Shown: positions 54,919 through 64,000 of the stretch, piece by piece
How the letters are laid out: each line of letters opens with the position of its first letter
Numbering within the stretch: position 1 is the first letter of the stretch
Assembly: GCF_900102105.1 (NCBI RefSeq)
Contig: NZ_FNBB01000004.1
Span: 62,001 to 126,000 of the forward strand
Length of the DNA: 64,000 nt
Source of the DNA: Agrobacterium pusense
GTDB taxonomy: Bacteria; Pseudomonadota; Alphaproteobacteria; Rhizobiales; Rhizobiaceae
Direction: 5' to 3'
Position numbers and translations under genes: made by a program
Notes under the pieces: generated by a model
What the model saw: only the letters and a program-made list of their open reading frames with translations
Databases searched by the model: none
What the model was told of the DNA's origin: nothing

Positions 54919-57900
54919 TCCCGAATTTTTGCATCAACAGGCCCGTCGCCACCACGCTTCTCGCCATCGGCCTCGTTCTGGCAGGCCTTGCCGGTTTCCG
55001 TTTGCTCCCGGTCGCGGCCTTGCCGAAGGTGGATTTTCCGACGATCAACGTGTCGTCATCACTCTCCGGCGCCTCCCCGCAAACCATGGCCACCTCGGTC
55101 ACCACGCCACTGGTCAAGCAGTTCGAGACAATTCCCGGCGTTAGCGAGATCAGCGCCACCAATACGCTTGGCAACAGCTCGATCGTGCTTCAGTTCGATC
55201 TCAACCGCGATATCGACGCGGCCGCTGCCGACGTGCAGGCCGCAATTTCCCGCGCGCAACGGCAGTTGCCGAGCAATATGACGACGACCCCCAGCTATCG
55301 CAAAACGAACCCGGCCGACGCCCCTGTACTCTTGCTTGCGGTCAACAGCAAGGAAATGCCCACCAGTAAGGTCGATGAAATCGCCGAGAACATTATCTCC
55401 CCGCTCCTTTCCACCATTTCCGGCGTGGCGCAGGTAAGTATCTACGGTGCGCAGACCTATGCCGTGCGCATTGGGCTGGATCCGGCGCAGCTTCAGGCAA
55501 GAGGCCTCGGCGTCGATACGGTCACCACCGCCATTGCCCAGGCGAACAATCAGGTTGCCGTCGGCGCACTGCAGAACGATAATCAGCGCTTGACGATCGA
55601 AGCCGATACCCAGCGCACGAACGCAGCCGCCTTCCGTTCGCTGGTCGTATCGACGAACAACGGCGCACCCATTCACCTCGGTGATATCGCCAACGTCACC
55701 GACAGCATTGACAACACCAATGCGGGCAGCTGGTTCGACGGCGAACAGGCCATCGTTCTCGCCGTTCAGCGGCAACCGGATGCCAACACCGTCGATGTCG
55801 TGGACGCCATCAAAGCCAAGCTGCCGGCGCTTCACCAGCAATTGCCGCCTTCCGTCAACATCAACGTGATGAACGACGCCTCGACCGCGATCAAGGACGC
55901 GATTTCCGACGTTCAGTTTACCCTGTTCCTGACCATCGGGCTGGTGGTGGCAGTGATCTACCTCTTCACCGGGCATCTGACGGCAACCGTCATTCCGGGT
56001 CTTGCCGTGCCGTTGTCGCTGATCACGGCGTTCGGCGCGATGTATGTGCTGGGTTACAGCATCGACAATATCTCCCTGCTTGGGCTCACCCTGTCAGTAG
56101 GTCTTGTGGTGGACGATGCCATCGTCATGCTGGAAAACATATTGCGCCTGCACGAAGAGGGGCTGCCGATGCGGGAAGCCGCGCTGCAGGGTGCAGCGGA
56201 AGTCAGCAGCACCATCCTCTCCATGTCGATTTCGCTTGTCGCCGTCTTCATCCCCATTCTGTTGATGGGCGGGGTGATCGGCAGGCTCTTTAATGAATTC
56301 GGCATGGTCGTCACGCTCGCCATCATGGCCTCGGCTCTGGTATCGCTGACGGTCACGCCAATGCTCGCCTCGCGCCTTTCCGGCCACTCCTCCCGGCGAC
56401 CGGCGATCATCCGCTGGTTCGATGCCGGCTTCGAGCGGACGCTTCGCGCCTATGGAAACGCCGTGAGCTGGTGCCTTTCCCATCGCCGGATTGTTTTGGC
56501 GTCATTTCTCGCCTCGGTCGCGGCATCTCTTTATCTATTCGAAGTGCTGCCCTCCAGCTTCTTCCCCCAGGAAGACATCGGCCGTCTTTCGGTTTCCACG
56601 CAGGCGCGAGAGGATATTTCCTACACGGCGATGCGCGATCTCCAGGCGCAGGTTGCCGATCAGATCCGCAAGAATCCGGCCGTGGTACACGTTACATCCA
56701 TCGTTGGCGGCAATTCGCGCAATCCGCTGAACAACGGCTCGATGTTTGTCGAACTCAAGCCCAAGGAGGAGCGTGCACCTCTGAGCCAGGTTCTGACGGA
56801 ACTGGGCCAGGCCAGCTCGAAAGTCGCGGGCATCCGCACCTATATCAACCCGCAGCAGAGCCTGCGTTTCGGCGGGCGCAGCTCCGCCAGCCAATATCAG
56901 CTCGTGGTGCAGGGCTTGAACGCTGATATCACCAATGAATGGTCGAACAAGCTGATGGAGGCGATGCGCCGCGACCATACCTTCACGTCAGTCACCTCGG
57001 ATGCCCAAAACGGCGCCATCGCCGCCACGATTTCGGTCGATTCGGAAAAAGCCGCTGCCTTCGGGATTACCAATGATCAGCTGCGCAAGACACTGGAAAT
57101 GTCCTTCGGCGGTTACACCGCCGCACAGATCCAGTCGACCGGCGACAGCTACGATGTCATTGTCGAGTTCGACAGCTCGAAGCCGTGGAATGACGATTTC
57201 CTGAGCGACATCAATATTCTTTCGGCCAAAACGGGCGTACTGGTGCCGCTTTCCAACTTCGCTGCTCTCACCCGGACGCAAGCGCCTGTTACCATCAATC
57301 AGACGGGCCAGCTCGTCTCCACCACCATCTCCTTCAACCTTCCGGATGGTGTGGCACTCTCCGACGCCACAAGTCGGATCGACCAGCTCAAGACCACGAT
57401 AGGCCTGCCGCAGGATGTCTTCACCAGCTATGGCGGCACGGCGGCAATCTTCCAGCAGAGCCAGGGGAACACCGGAATCCTCATTCTGGCGGCGGTGCTC
57501 ACCATCTATGTCGTTCTCGGCGTTCTCTATGAGAGCTTCATCCACCCGCTGACCATTCTTTCCGGCCTGCCGGCAGCGGCCTTCGGCGCCCTTGTGGCGC
57601 TGAAGGTTATGGGCATGGATTTCTCCATCATCGCCCTGATCGGGCTATTGATGCTTATCGGCATCGTCAAGAAAAACGCGATCATGATGATCGACGTGGC
57701 GGTGGAACTGATGCGCGAAAAAGCGGAACCACCCACAACCGCCATTCACGAAGCCTGCGTGCGCCGGTTCCGCCCGATCATGATGACGACATTCTGCGCA
57801 TTGCTTGGCGCTCTTCCCATCGCGCTCGGCTCGGGCGCCAGTTCAGAACTGCGCCAACCGCTCGGCATCGCGGTGGTCGGCGGTCTCATCGTCTCGCAAT

Positions 57901-58055
57901 TGCTGACATTGTTCATCACGCCTGTCATCTTCGTGGAAATGGACCGCTTCGGCCGGTTTCTGTCAGGGCTATTTTCCCGCAAGAAAAATGTCGAACTCCA
58001 TGCGCAAAAGCAGGAACAGGGCGCGAAACCTGAGCCGGATTCCGTAGCGGCCTAA
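54915..58055 (+). CDS. RND efflux pump inner-membrane subunit (AcrB/MdtB type)
   Basis: 1046 residues, normal for HAE1/MdtBC pumps. N-terminal FCINRPVATTLLAIGLVLAGLAGF; two large periplasmic loops; TM4 proton-relay LGLTLSVGLVVDDAIVMLEN with tandem Asp; C-terminal GLLMLIGIVKKNAIMMIDVA and RRFRPIMMTTFCALLGALP. Exports drugs, bile-type detergents or plant phenolics by proton antiport; substrate not predicted. No local outer-membrane channel gene. Ends 4 bp inside the convergent IalB gene. Confidence 0.95.
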   Translation: MIPNFCINRPVATTLLAIGLVLAGLAGFRLLPVAALPKVDFPTINVSSSLSGASPQTMATSVTTPLVKQFETIPGVSEISATNTLGNSSIVLQFDLNRDIDAAAADVQAAISRAQRQLPSNMTTTPSYRKTNPADAPVLLLAVNSKEMPTSKVDEIAENIISPLLSTISGVAQVSIYGAQTYAVRIGLDPAQLQARGLGVDTVTTAIAQANNQVAVGALQNDNQRLTIEADTQRTNAAAFRSLVVSTNNGAPIHLGDIANVTDSIDNTNAGSWFDGEQAIVLAVQRQPDANTVDVVDAIKAKLPALHQQLPPSVNINVMNDASTAIKDAISDVQFTLFLTIGLVVAVIYLFTGHLTATVIPGLAVPLSLITAFGAMYVLGYSIDNISLLGLTLSVGLVVDDAIVMLENILRLHEEGLPMREAALQGAAEVSSTILSMSISLVAVFIPILLMGGVIGRLFNEFGMVVTLAIMASALVSLTVTPMLASRLSGHSSRRPAIIRWFDAGFERTLRAYGNAVSWCLSHRRIVLASFLASVAASLYLFEVLPSSFFPQEDIGRLSVSTQAREDISYTAMRDLQAQVADQIRKNPAVVHVTSIVGGNSRNPLNNGSMFVELKPKEERAPLSQVLTELGQASSKVAGIRTYINPQQSLRFGGRSSASQYQLVVQGLNADITNEWSNKLMEAMRRDHTFTSVTSDAQNGAIAATISVDSEKAAAFGITNDQLRKTLEMSFGGYTAAQIQSTGDSYDVIVEFDSSKPWNDDFLSDINILSAKTGVLVPLSNFAALTRTQAPVTINQTGQLVSTTISFNLPDGVALSDATSRIDQLKTTIGLPQDVFTSYGGTAAIFQQSQGNTGILILAAVLTIYVVLGVLYESFIHPLTILSGLPAAAFGALVALKVMGMDFSIIALIGLLMLIGIVKKNAIMMIDVAVELMREKAEPPTTAIHEACVRRFRPIMMTTFCALLGALPIALGSGASSELRQPLGIAVVGGLIVSQLLTLFITPVIFVEMDRFGRFLSGLFSRKKNVELHAQKQEQGAKPEPDSVAA

Positions 58056-58636
58056 CGCACTTCCTCAAGGCGTTTCAACGCCTCCGGAAACCCTTTGCCC
58101 TGCAGCTGGAACGAGACAATGCGACCCTGCAGATCGGGTGCCTCTATCGTCAGTGTCTGTTCCGCCTTCAGCGCCGAGACCAGCTCGACAAAGGGCGAGA
58201 AGGAAACAACGCAGCCAACCGGTAAGCAAGTGCTGACCTGCACCTCCTGCAAGCGCATATTTCCCGATTTGACGGAAAAGAGCTTGGTCACGGCTAGACC
58301 GAAGGGCAGAACCATCGTGCCCGCAAGTTTCCCCGGTGCTTTTTCACCGGCGAGCCGGAACTCCACGGAAACGGCGAGTTTGCGGGTCTTTTCCTCCAAT
58401 TGGACCTGAGCTATCGCGCATGTCCGCTTGATTTCCTGCGTCGCGCCAGACGCTCTATCTGGCTCATCGTTATTTTCGGGTCCAGCGCAGGCAAGCTGCC
58501 AGCTTCCGTGGGCCTCGTGGAAGGATACCGCGCCTTGCGACGTCTCCTGCGCAGCTGCGCTGTCGAGAGAACTTGCGACGAACAGCAGAGTGGCAGCCAT
58601 GGCACTTGCGCAACGCGTCTTTTTACACTGCATCAA
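58052..58636 (-). CDS. Invasion-associated locus B (IalB) family protein
   Basis: 194 residues, signal peptide cleaved near residue 29 (LDSAAA-Q). IalB features: HGSWQLACAGPENND, RTCAIAQVQLEE, LPFGLAVTKLFSVKSG and VSTCLPVGCVVSFSPFVE, with paired cysteines. Exported beta-rich proteins; in Bartonella IalB aids erythrocyte invasion, whereas in plant-associated rhizobia the role is unknown. Start overlaps the autotransporter stop (ATGA), an unusual operon partner. Confidence 0.9.
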   Translation of the reverse strand: MMQCKKTRCASAMAATLLFVASSLDSAAAQETSQGAVSFHEAHGSWQLACAGPENNDEPDRASGATQEIKRTCAIAQVQLEEKTRKLAVSVEFRLAGEKAPGKLAGTMVLPFGLAVTKLFSVKSGNMRLQEVQVSTCLPVGCVVSFSPFVELVSALKAEQTLTIEAPDLQGRIVSFQLQGKGFPEALKRLEEVR

Positions 58637-61600
58637 AAGCGAACCCCAAGTTCGGCGGCAGCGGACTGATCTAGCAGCCCAGCGCCGAAAACTGCACCAT
58701 AACGGAATGTCAACGTAGCCGATGGCGTGAGATCGTAGCTTAGCCCCAGATTAAGTGTTGCTGCGTCTCGCGAACCTCTCGTGCTCACGACCGAAAACGC
58801 CTCGCCGCCTTCGTAGAAAAGGCTGCTGTTCATGTCAGTGTCGCCATAATTGTGACGCCAGGCGAGATCGAACATTGCGCGGCCAAGCATGCCTTCCAGC
58901 GCGACATCCCTCGTGATGCGCGCGCCGAGCGTCGTGTAAAGCTGATCGTAGCGTGCCGATGCTGAGGATACTGCGGCGATCCCGCCTTTTTCGCCAAAAT
59001 CTCCGGTGCGGCTGTTTACGTAGGCGATGTTGGCATAGGGCTCGACATGGGTCAGATCAAAATCGAAACGCCAGGCTGCTTCGGCAAAGACCTGCGACGT
59101 CGAGCCGCCATAGCTGGCGGAGAGGTTTTCGCTCAGTGTCGAGAAAGAGACCGAGCGGCGCGTATCCATATCCTGAAAAGCATGGATCGCCCCAAACCGC
59201 AGAGACGCAGGCCCGATCATCGTGCCCGCATAAGCAGCCACAAAATAACTGTCGACCTCTGCTGAAGCAGCAAATGTCTTCTGCTCGATCCTCTCGTGAC
59301 TGTAACCGCCCGCCACACCAGCGCGCCAACTTTTCCCGAGCTCACCATCAAGTCCGAACAGAATGCCGCCGCCCTTGCTATCAACCGATGAGCCATTGCC
59401 ATCGCCATCAACACGTCCACGCGATCCCAAACCGCTAGTCCAGAAGCTCGGCGATCCTTCTTCCTCGAACAAGAGGCCCCCGTCGTCCTTCACAAAAGCG
59501 ACGGGCATGATTGGCCGCGCATCGATGCTGTCGAAAGCGCGGCGCAGCCGTTCTAGAATGACGTCCCGGGTTTGGCTGCTGCGATTGATCAAGGTCATGG
59601 CAACAGACGGGTGGATTTCTCCGGCAAGCTGCGAAAATGCCAGTTGCGTTTCACCGCCCTGAAGGAAAATGGCGGACCGATACAGGGCTGCATTTTCTCC
59701 GAGGGCCTCAACGGCGTTGGCCGCGGCTCGCGCATTGGCCGTGGTCGCTTGCGCGGCAAGAAATCCGGGGGCCGACGATGCCGGGCTGAACGACAGATAA
59801 GCGGTGCCAGTGTCGTCGCTCTTTGCGATGGTAGCGGTCAGATAGGCAAAGCTCTCATCGATGCGGGAAAAAGCGCCGGTTATGCCACCCGTCGCAGTGA
59901 GTATCTGGTAGCGCGTATTCAGACTGAAAGCAGATCGGTTCGTCAGCGGCGTGACGACGAGGGTTACATCATTGGCGATTGTTACGGTACCGTTCACAGC
60001 AAGCCTGTCGGAATTCCCGGCGGTATCTATATCAACCGCATATTTGCCGCCCGCAGCGAATGTAGCGTCGCCTGTCGATGTCAACGTTCCAAGCGGATTA
60101 CCCGGAGCCAGCGTCCCGCCCGGACCGATGGAAAGGCCGGCAACGGTACCCGTACCGCCGAGCGCCGCGCCGTCGACCACTGAAACCGCGCTCGCCAACG
60201 AGCCATTGACGCTCAGCTTTCCGCCTGAGACTGTCGTCGGACCCAGATAAGTGCTGACGGCCGAGAGTTCGAGGTTGCCTGCGCCAGTCTTTTCGAAACT
60301 GCCCGTGCCGTGAATCGCATTCGAAAGCCTGCCGGCGCCATCCACGACCAGCGCCGCGTCATTGGCGATCTCGCCGGAGCCAAAACTTCCAGCGATTCCC
60401 TTCAAGGTACCGCCAGATATCGTGGTGCCGCCGGAATAGCTGTTGTTTCCAGCAAGCGTCGTCACGCCATTTTCAGCAACAACGCTGCCCGCTCCCGAAA
60501 TATCGGCTTTTACGAGGTACGCCGTCTGCGAGTGATTGAAAACGATCCGGCCAGCGCCGGCTCCAAAGCTGATCGCCTGAGCGTCAATGGTGCCGGCCGA
60601 ACGGGCCGTTTGTCCGGAAGCTGCGCCGACATTCAGGACGCCAGCCGAACCAGCAGACGACGCAATGAGGATGGTAGGCGCCGCGAGCGCTGCGCCGCCG
60701 GTTACTTCAACGCTGCCGTTCCCCGCAGCGCCGATGACCAAGGTGTCGCCAACGGAGACGCGCGAGCCGATGCCGTTGACGAGGACGGCCCCATCAGACC
60801 CCGCCGAAGAACCCACGGAAAACAGATAGGCATTGAGCGACGCACCATTCGTCACAGTCAAACCGCCGGAACCGGATTGTCCGACCGTCATGCGGCCGGA
60901 AGCCCCAAGCCCGCTATCGACGTAAGCCGTTACATTCGAGCTGGCACCCATGATGGTCATCGTTCCCGATGAGCCCGAAAGATCTCCCAGGACCACCTCC
61001 CCTGCCCGGATATTTCCGCCGGCGCTGGCTGTAACCTCGGCAGAAGCCGTGTCCTGATAACCGGCGATCAAGGTACCGGTCATCGTCCAGCTGGAGCCAC
61101 CGCCGGTAACAGTGACCGATGACGACGAACCGCCGAGCGCAGCGACGACACCGTTTCTACTCTCGACAGCCCCCCCTGCTTCAACCGACATCATGGCATT
61201 GCCACCGCGACCGACGATGATGTCACCCTCGCTGCGCAACGTGCTGCCAACGCCGGAAATCCGGGCGAAGCCGGTACTGGCGGCACTGTTGCCGAGTACG
61301 ACGGCTTGACTGCCGACGATGCCGCCACCCGTTACGGCCAACGATCCGGTGCCGGCATCGCCGATCGCAAGGCCGCCACTGCCGACAGTCCAGGCCGATC
61401 CCTCGCCATCGATAATGGCTGCCCCGGTCGCGCCGGCAACAGTGCCGAGCCGGGCGGCGGTGCTATTAACCTTGCCACCGGCGGTCACATTCAAGGTTCC
61501 GTTACCGGAAGCCCCGCCGGGGTCGGCGACATCGCCACCGATCTGAAGATCGCCCGCGACCCAGGTGGACCCGTCGCCGGTCACCGTCGCAACGGAGGTG

Positions 61601-62604
61601 GAATGGCGTCCGATGATGGCGCTGTCGCTGGTCGCTGATGCCGCCGCCTCGACAGTCAGGCGAGCACTGCCCTCATTTCCAACGATCAATTGACCGGTTT
61701 CCAGTGAAGAGCCGAGCCGGGTAAGAGTGACTTCGCTTCCCGATGCGGAATAAAGATTGGCAATGACGGTTGTCGTTCCGCTGAGGAGTTTTCCGCCGCC
61801 CGTCACCGTGAGTGTGCTGACACCGGCATTGCCGATGACGGTGTCGGCTCCAACCGTCCAGCGGCTGCCGGCGCCCGATATAAGCGTGGCACCTTCGGTT
61901 CCAGCCCCCTCGCCCAGAATGGCCCTTTGGCTGTCTACCGTGCTTCCGGCAAGAATTTTAAGCTCGCCGTTTCCGCCGCCGGAGGGCGCGGACCCGCCGC
62001 CGTATCCCACAAAGATCGTGCCTGCCGTAACGAGACTGGACGAATTGTCGAGTGTCAGGAAACCGTTCCCTGTTGCCCCTTCGCCGATGTAGACGGTCCC
62101 GGTCGAGACCGCGCTGCCATGTAACAGGGAGAGGGTACCGATGCCGTTACCGCCGACCGATAAGAGACCCTGGTTTTGCAGGGTCGCGCCCGAGAACGTG
62201 ACGGTACCACCGATTCCCGCGGCGACGCCAAGGCTGAGCGAATTTGATAACAGGCTCCCATTGATAACCAAAGTACCGGACGAAACCTGCCCGACCGTGA
62301 CGGAATTGGCCGTGGCAGATGTGCTGGCCACGACAACCGGGCCATCGCTGTTGATCAACACGTCATCGCCGGCATCGGGCACGTGGGCTGACGGCGCCCA
62401 GTTCGTCGAGGCAGACCAACTGCCGCCCCCAGCGCCGGTCCAGTTCAAGGTTTCCGCACAAGCACTCTGACCAAGGCTAACGGAAAGAAGAATCGACAAA
62501 AACCAGCCTGTGCCGAACACCGAAAGGCGCCCGGCAGCTTTCCTGCATGCAATACTTTCCGGAGAGGTTTCCCCATCCAAAAAGAGGCAGAAACAACCGG
62601 ACAT
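58633..62604 (-). CDS. Autotransporter (type Va) with repetitive beta-helix passenger
   Basis: 1323 residues. A long leader ends near residue 50 (ILLSVSLGQSACA-E). The passenger (about 52-1020) repeats a 45-60-residue unit with cores such as GSAWTVGSGGLAIGDAGTG and GGTLKGIAGSFGSGE, typical of autotransporter-associated strands. From about 1050 the beta-barrel domain (SFWTSGLGSRGRVDGDG, then strands to the final LGVRF) translocates the passenger. No protease motif is evident, so an adhesin/aggregation role is likely. AGGGAAG sets the start. Confidence 0.92.
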   Translation of the reverse strand: MSGCFCLFLDGETSPESIACRKAAGRLSVFGTGWFLSILLSVSLGQSACAETLNWTGAGGGSWSASTNWAPSAHVPDAGDDVLINSDGPVVVASTSATANSVTVGQVSSGTLVINGSLLSNSLSLGVAAGIGGTVTFSGATLQNQGLLSVGGNGIGTLSLLHGSAVSTGTVYIGEGATGNGFLTLDNSSSLVTAGTIFVGYGGGSAPSGGGNGELKILAGSTVDSQRAILGEGAGTEGATLISGAGSRWTVGADTVIGNAGVSTLTVTGGGKLLSGTTTVIANLYSASGSEVTLTRLGSSLETGQLIVGNEGSARLTVEAAASATSDSAIIGRHSTSVATVTGDGSTWVAGDLQIGGDVADPGGASGNGTLNVTAGGKVNSTAARLGTVAGATGAAIIDGEGSAWTVGSGGLAIGDAGTGSLAVTGGGIVGSQAVVLGNSAASTGFARISGVGSTLRSEGDIIVGRGGNAMMSVEAGGAVESRNGVVAALGGSSSSVTVTGGGSSWTMTGTLIAGYQDTASAEVTASAGGNIRAGEVVLGDLSGSSGTMTIMGASSNVTAYVDSGLGASGRMTVGQSGSGGLTVTNGASLNAYLFSVGSSAGSDGAVLVNGIGSRVSVGDTLVIGAAGNGSVEVTGGAALAAPTILIASSAGSAGVLNVGAASGQTARSAGTIDAQAISFGAGAGRIVFNHSQTAYLVKADISGAGSVVAENGVTTLAGNNSYSGGTTISGGTLKGIAGSFGSGEIANDAALVVDGAGRLSNAIHGTGSFEKTGAGNLELSAVSTYLGPTTVSGGKLSVNGSLASAVSVVDGAALGGTGTVAGLSIGPGGTLAPGNPLGTLTSTGDATFAAGGKYAVDIDTAGNSDRLAVNGTVTIANDVTLVVTPLTNRSAFSLNTRYQILTATGGITGAFSRIDESFAYLTATIAKSDDTGTAYLSFSPASSAPGFLAAQATTANARAAANAVEALGENAALYRSAIFLQGGETQLAFSQLAGEIHPSVAMTLINRSSQTRDVILERLRRAFDSIDARPIMPVAFVKDDGGLLFEEEGSPSFWTSGLGSRGRVDGDGNGSSVDSKGGGILFGLDGELGKSWRAGVAGGYSHERIEQKTFAASAEVDSYFVAAYAGTMIGPASLRFGAIHAFQDMDTRRSVSFSTLSENLSASYGGSTSQVFAEAAWRFDFDLTHVEPYANIAYVNSRTGDFGEKGGIAAVSSASARYDQLYTTLGARITRDVALEGMLGRAMFDLAWRHNYGDTDMNSSLFYEGGEAFSVVSTRGSRDAATLNLGLSYDLTPSATLTFRYGAVFGAGLLDQSAAAELGVRF

Positions 62605-62637
62605 TCAAACTTCCCTAATGAGCGCCGCACTATATCC

Positions 62638-62654
62638 ATGATTCGGCGAATCAT
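62638..62654 (-). promoter_or_regulatory. 17-bp palindrome before the autotransporter gene
   Basis: ATGATTCG-G-CGAATCAT, perfect 8-bp arms around one base, 34 bp upstream of the autotransporter ATG. A TATAGT element lies between it and the gene, making it a plausible operator. Confidence 0.55.
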
Positions 62655-62810
62655 TTCTTCACCGAACCAAGTGCATTAAGCCATTTTAGAAAGTCAGCGC
62701 CAGCTATAACGTCACTAGGACAGGGGTTTACTTTGAACGCTGGATGAGTGCCGTGAAAAGCGGGCGGCTGCAGCTGATATCTTGCATTAAGCGCTTATGA
62801 CATCGCAGGA

Positions 62811-63335
62811 TTACTGCCGGGCGAACCGTCCGAAGGCTCCACCCGAAAAGCACAGCGGATCACCATCACGATGGGCAGCGCGCAACACCTCGCCGACGAT
62901 GATAGTGTGATCGCCCGCATCATGCGCCGCCGCCTGCCTGCACTCAAAACGGGCCAGCGTTCCGGGGATGACCGGTACACCTTCATCGTTCAATTCCCAT
63001 TCAAGATCATCGAAAGCACGGCCGTTGCGGGTGAAGCGGGCGCTCAGCACGTCCTGATCGGCGCTCAGCACATGAATGGCGAAATGGGTCGCGCCGCTGA
63101 AGGCCTGATAACGCGACGAGCTTTTCGCAGGTGACCACAGCACCAACGGCGGATCGAGCGAGACGGATGCGAAGCTGTTGACCGTCATGCCGATCGGGCC
63201 TTCCGGGGTCGTGGCTGTTACCACCGTAACACCTGTCGTGAAAGCGCCGAGCGCATTGCGAAAGCTGCGGCTGTTTTCGCCGCCGGGAACGAATACATGT
63301 TCATTGGGCATCTTGATTGCCTCTGCAACTGTCAT
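62811..63335 (-). CDS. Flavin reductase-domain protein (FMN-binding, HpaC type)
   Basis: 174 residues of the split-barrel flavin reductase family: FRNALGAFTTGVTVVTATTPEGPIGMTVNSFASVSLDPPLVLWSPAKSS, with C-terminal GDHTIIVGEVLRAAHRDGDPLCF. Supplies reduced flavin to a monooxygenase using NAD(P)H. GAGGTGG and a 1-bp overlap with the aldo/keto reductase stop support ATG 63335. It could serve the SsuD-like enzyme at 37.6 kb, but no physical link exists. Confidence 0.9.
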   Translation of the reverse strand: MTVAEAIKMPNEHVFVPGGENSRSFRNALGAFTTGVTVVTATTPEGPIGMTVNSFASVSLDPPLVLWSPAKSSSRYQAFSGATHFAIHVLSADQDVLSARFTRNGRAFDDLEWELNDEGVPVIPGTLARFECRQAAAHDAGDHTIIVGEVLRAAHRDGDPLCFSGGAFGRFARQ

Positions 63336-64000
63336 CACGCCACCTCTTTTCCAATCGCAAGGGTGTAGAGTTCAAACCATGTCTGGCGGTCCATCGTCAC
63401 GCGAAGCGCATCGGCAGCGGTTTTGATGCGTTCGAGATTGTTGGTGCCAAGCACCGGAACGATCTTTGCCGGATGGCGCAGCAGCCAGGCGATCGCGACG
63501 GCCGTCGCGTCGACGCCCTGTTCCTTGCCGACGCGCTGCAGGGCAGCCATGGTACCGCCATGCGCGCCTGAGAACAGCGAACCGCCACCGAGCGGCGACC
63601 AGGCCATGGGCGAAATGCGCTTTTCCTGCAGGTAGGCGAGATCGCCATTCGTGAAGGAATCGGTGGCAAGCAGGCTCATTTCGATCTGGTTCGTCACCAG
63701 CCGGTTGCTCATGGCCGATTGCAGCAGCGAAAAATCCCACGGGCGGAAATTGGAGACACCAACCGCCTTGACCTTGCCCGACGCCACCAAGGCATCAAGT
63801 GCCTTGCCGGTTTCTTCCGCGTCGATCAGCGGGTCGGGGCGGTGAATGAGCAGCAGATCGACGTGATCCGTTCCCATGTCGCGCAGCGACGCTTCCACCG
63901 ACGCGTTGATGTGGACCGCGGTCGTGTCGTAATGCTTGACGCGGGCGGCAGCATGACGGCCGGCCGGGGCGACGATGCCGCATTTGGTGACGATTTCGAT
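63335..64000 (-). CDS. Aldo/keto reductase, 3' part (gene starts beyond the window)
   Basis: About 221 C-terminal residues. Features of the YdhF/AKR branch: VDLLLIHRPDPLIDAEETG, KVKAVGVSNFRPWD, VTNQIEMSLLATDSF, SPMAWSPLGGGSLF, and the cofactor site VPVLGTNNLERIKTA. Reduces a carbonyl with NADPH. The N-terminus including the catalytic Tyr is outside the window. Co-transcribed with the flavin reductase gene. Confidence 0.88.
   Translation of the reverse strand: MEIVTKCGIVAPAGRHAAARVKHYDTTAVHINASVEASLRDMGTDHVDLLLIHRPDPLIDAEETGKALDALVASGKVKAVGVSNFRPWDFSLLQSAMSNRLVTNQIEMSLLATDSFTNGDLAYLQEKRISPMAWSPLGGGSLFSGAHGGTMAALQRVGKEQGVDATAVAIAWLLRHPAKIVPVLGTNNLERIKTAADALRVTMDRQTWFELYTLAIGKEVA

Noticed and set aside
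58633..62604. Repeated blocks that might be a CRISPR or tandem DNA repeat
   Set aside because: Units are diverged, in frame and 135-180 bp long; they encode the repeated passenger strands of the autotransporter.

Overview
The window reads as about 64 kb of a secondary replicon of an Agrobacterium/Rhizobium-group alphaproteobacterium, most likely the linear chromosome (chromid) of the Agrobacterium tumefaciens complex. The case rests on GC-rich coding DNA packed with solute transporters, a minCDE operon preceded by a TTAA-N7-TTAA CtrA-type box, an IalB-family protein, rhizobial palindromic intergenic repeats, and a COG3964 amidohydrolase whose characterised relative is Atu3266 of strain C58. 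The species call is inference. I see no rRNA, tRNA, CRISPR array or intact insertion sequence.

Layout. 0-4 kb: the start of an MFS efflux gene divergent from an AraC regulator, a DUF1304 membrane protein, a type-2 glycerate kinase and a small exported Cys-rich protein. 4-14 kb: a sugar regulon. A leftward operon encodes a binding protein, two permeases, an ATPase, a sugar isomerase/epimerase and a Gfo/Idh/MocA oxidoreductase. A rightward one encodes a ROK regulator, a second oxidoreductase and a ThuA-like protein. The two are divided by divergent promoters carrying mirrored GCGGATTAA boxes. 14-17 kb: a decayed accessory patch with a serine-recombinase ghost, an Xre regulator and a coupled pair encoding a hypothetical protein and a nucleotidyltransferase/HEPN-like protein with damaged motifs. 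17-23 kb: an amidase, a membrane GGDEF-EAL protein and two orphan amino-acid-type binding proteins. 23-25 kb: minCDE.

25-35 kb: a HAD phosphatase, then a GntR regulator with a TRAP transporter, Zn-dehydrogenase and mannonate dehydratase (sugar-acid catabolism), a VanZ-like protein and an alpha-ketoglutarate-semialdehyde-type dehydrogenase. 35-40 kb: a leftward operon joining a signal-less SsuA-like protein, an SsuD-like flavin monooxygenase and a TRAP transporter, opposed by an ArsR regulator and a GST. 40-50 kb: a peptide-type ABC system with an IclR regulator, a SelA-like PLP enzyme, a RidA protein and the COG3964 hydrolase, which together look like an acylated-amine degradation pathway. 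50-64 kb: a GT4 glycosyltransferase, a Wza-type export lipoprotein, an RND efflux pair, an autotransporter/IalB operon, a flavin reductase and the 3' part of an aldo/keto reductase.

The overall theme is scavenging: each catabolic block couples an importer to two or three enzymes and a local regulator. No wholly new defence or mobile system is evident. The most unusual parts are the decayed island with the HEPN-like protein, the organosulfonate-like TRAP operon with a cytoplasmic binding-protein homologue, the CtrA-type box in front of minCDE, and several operator-like repeats linking regulators to operons.
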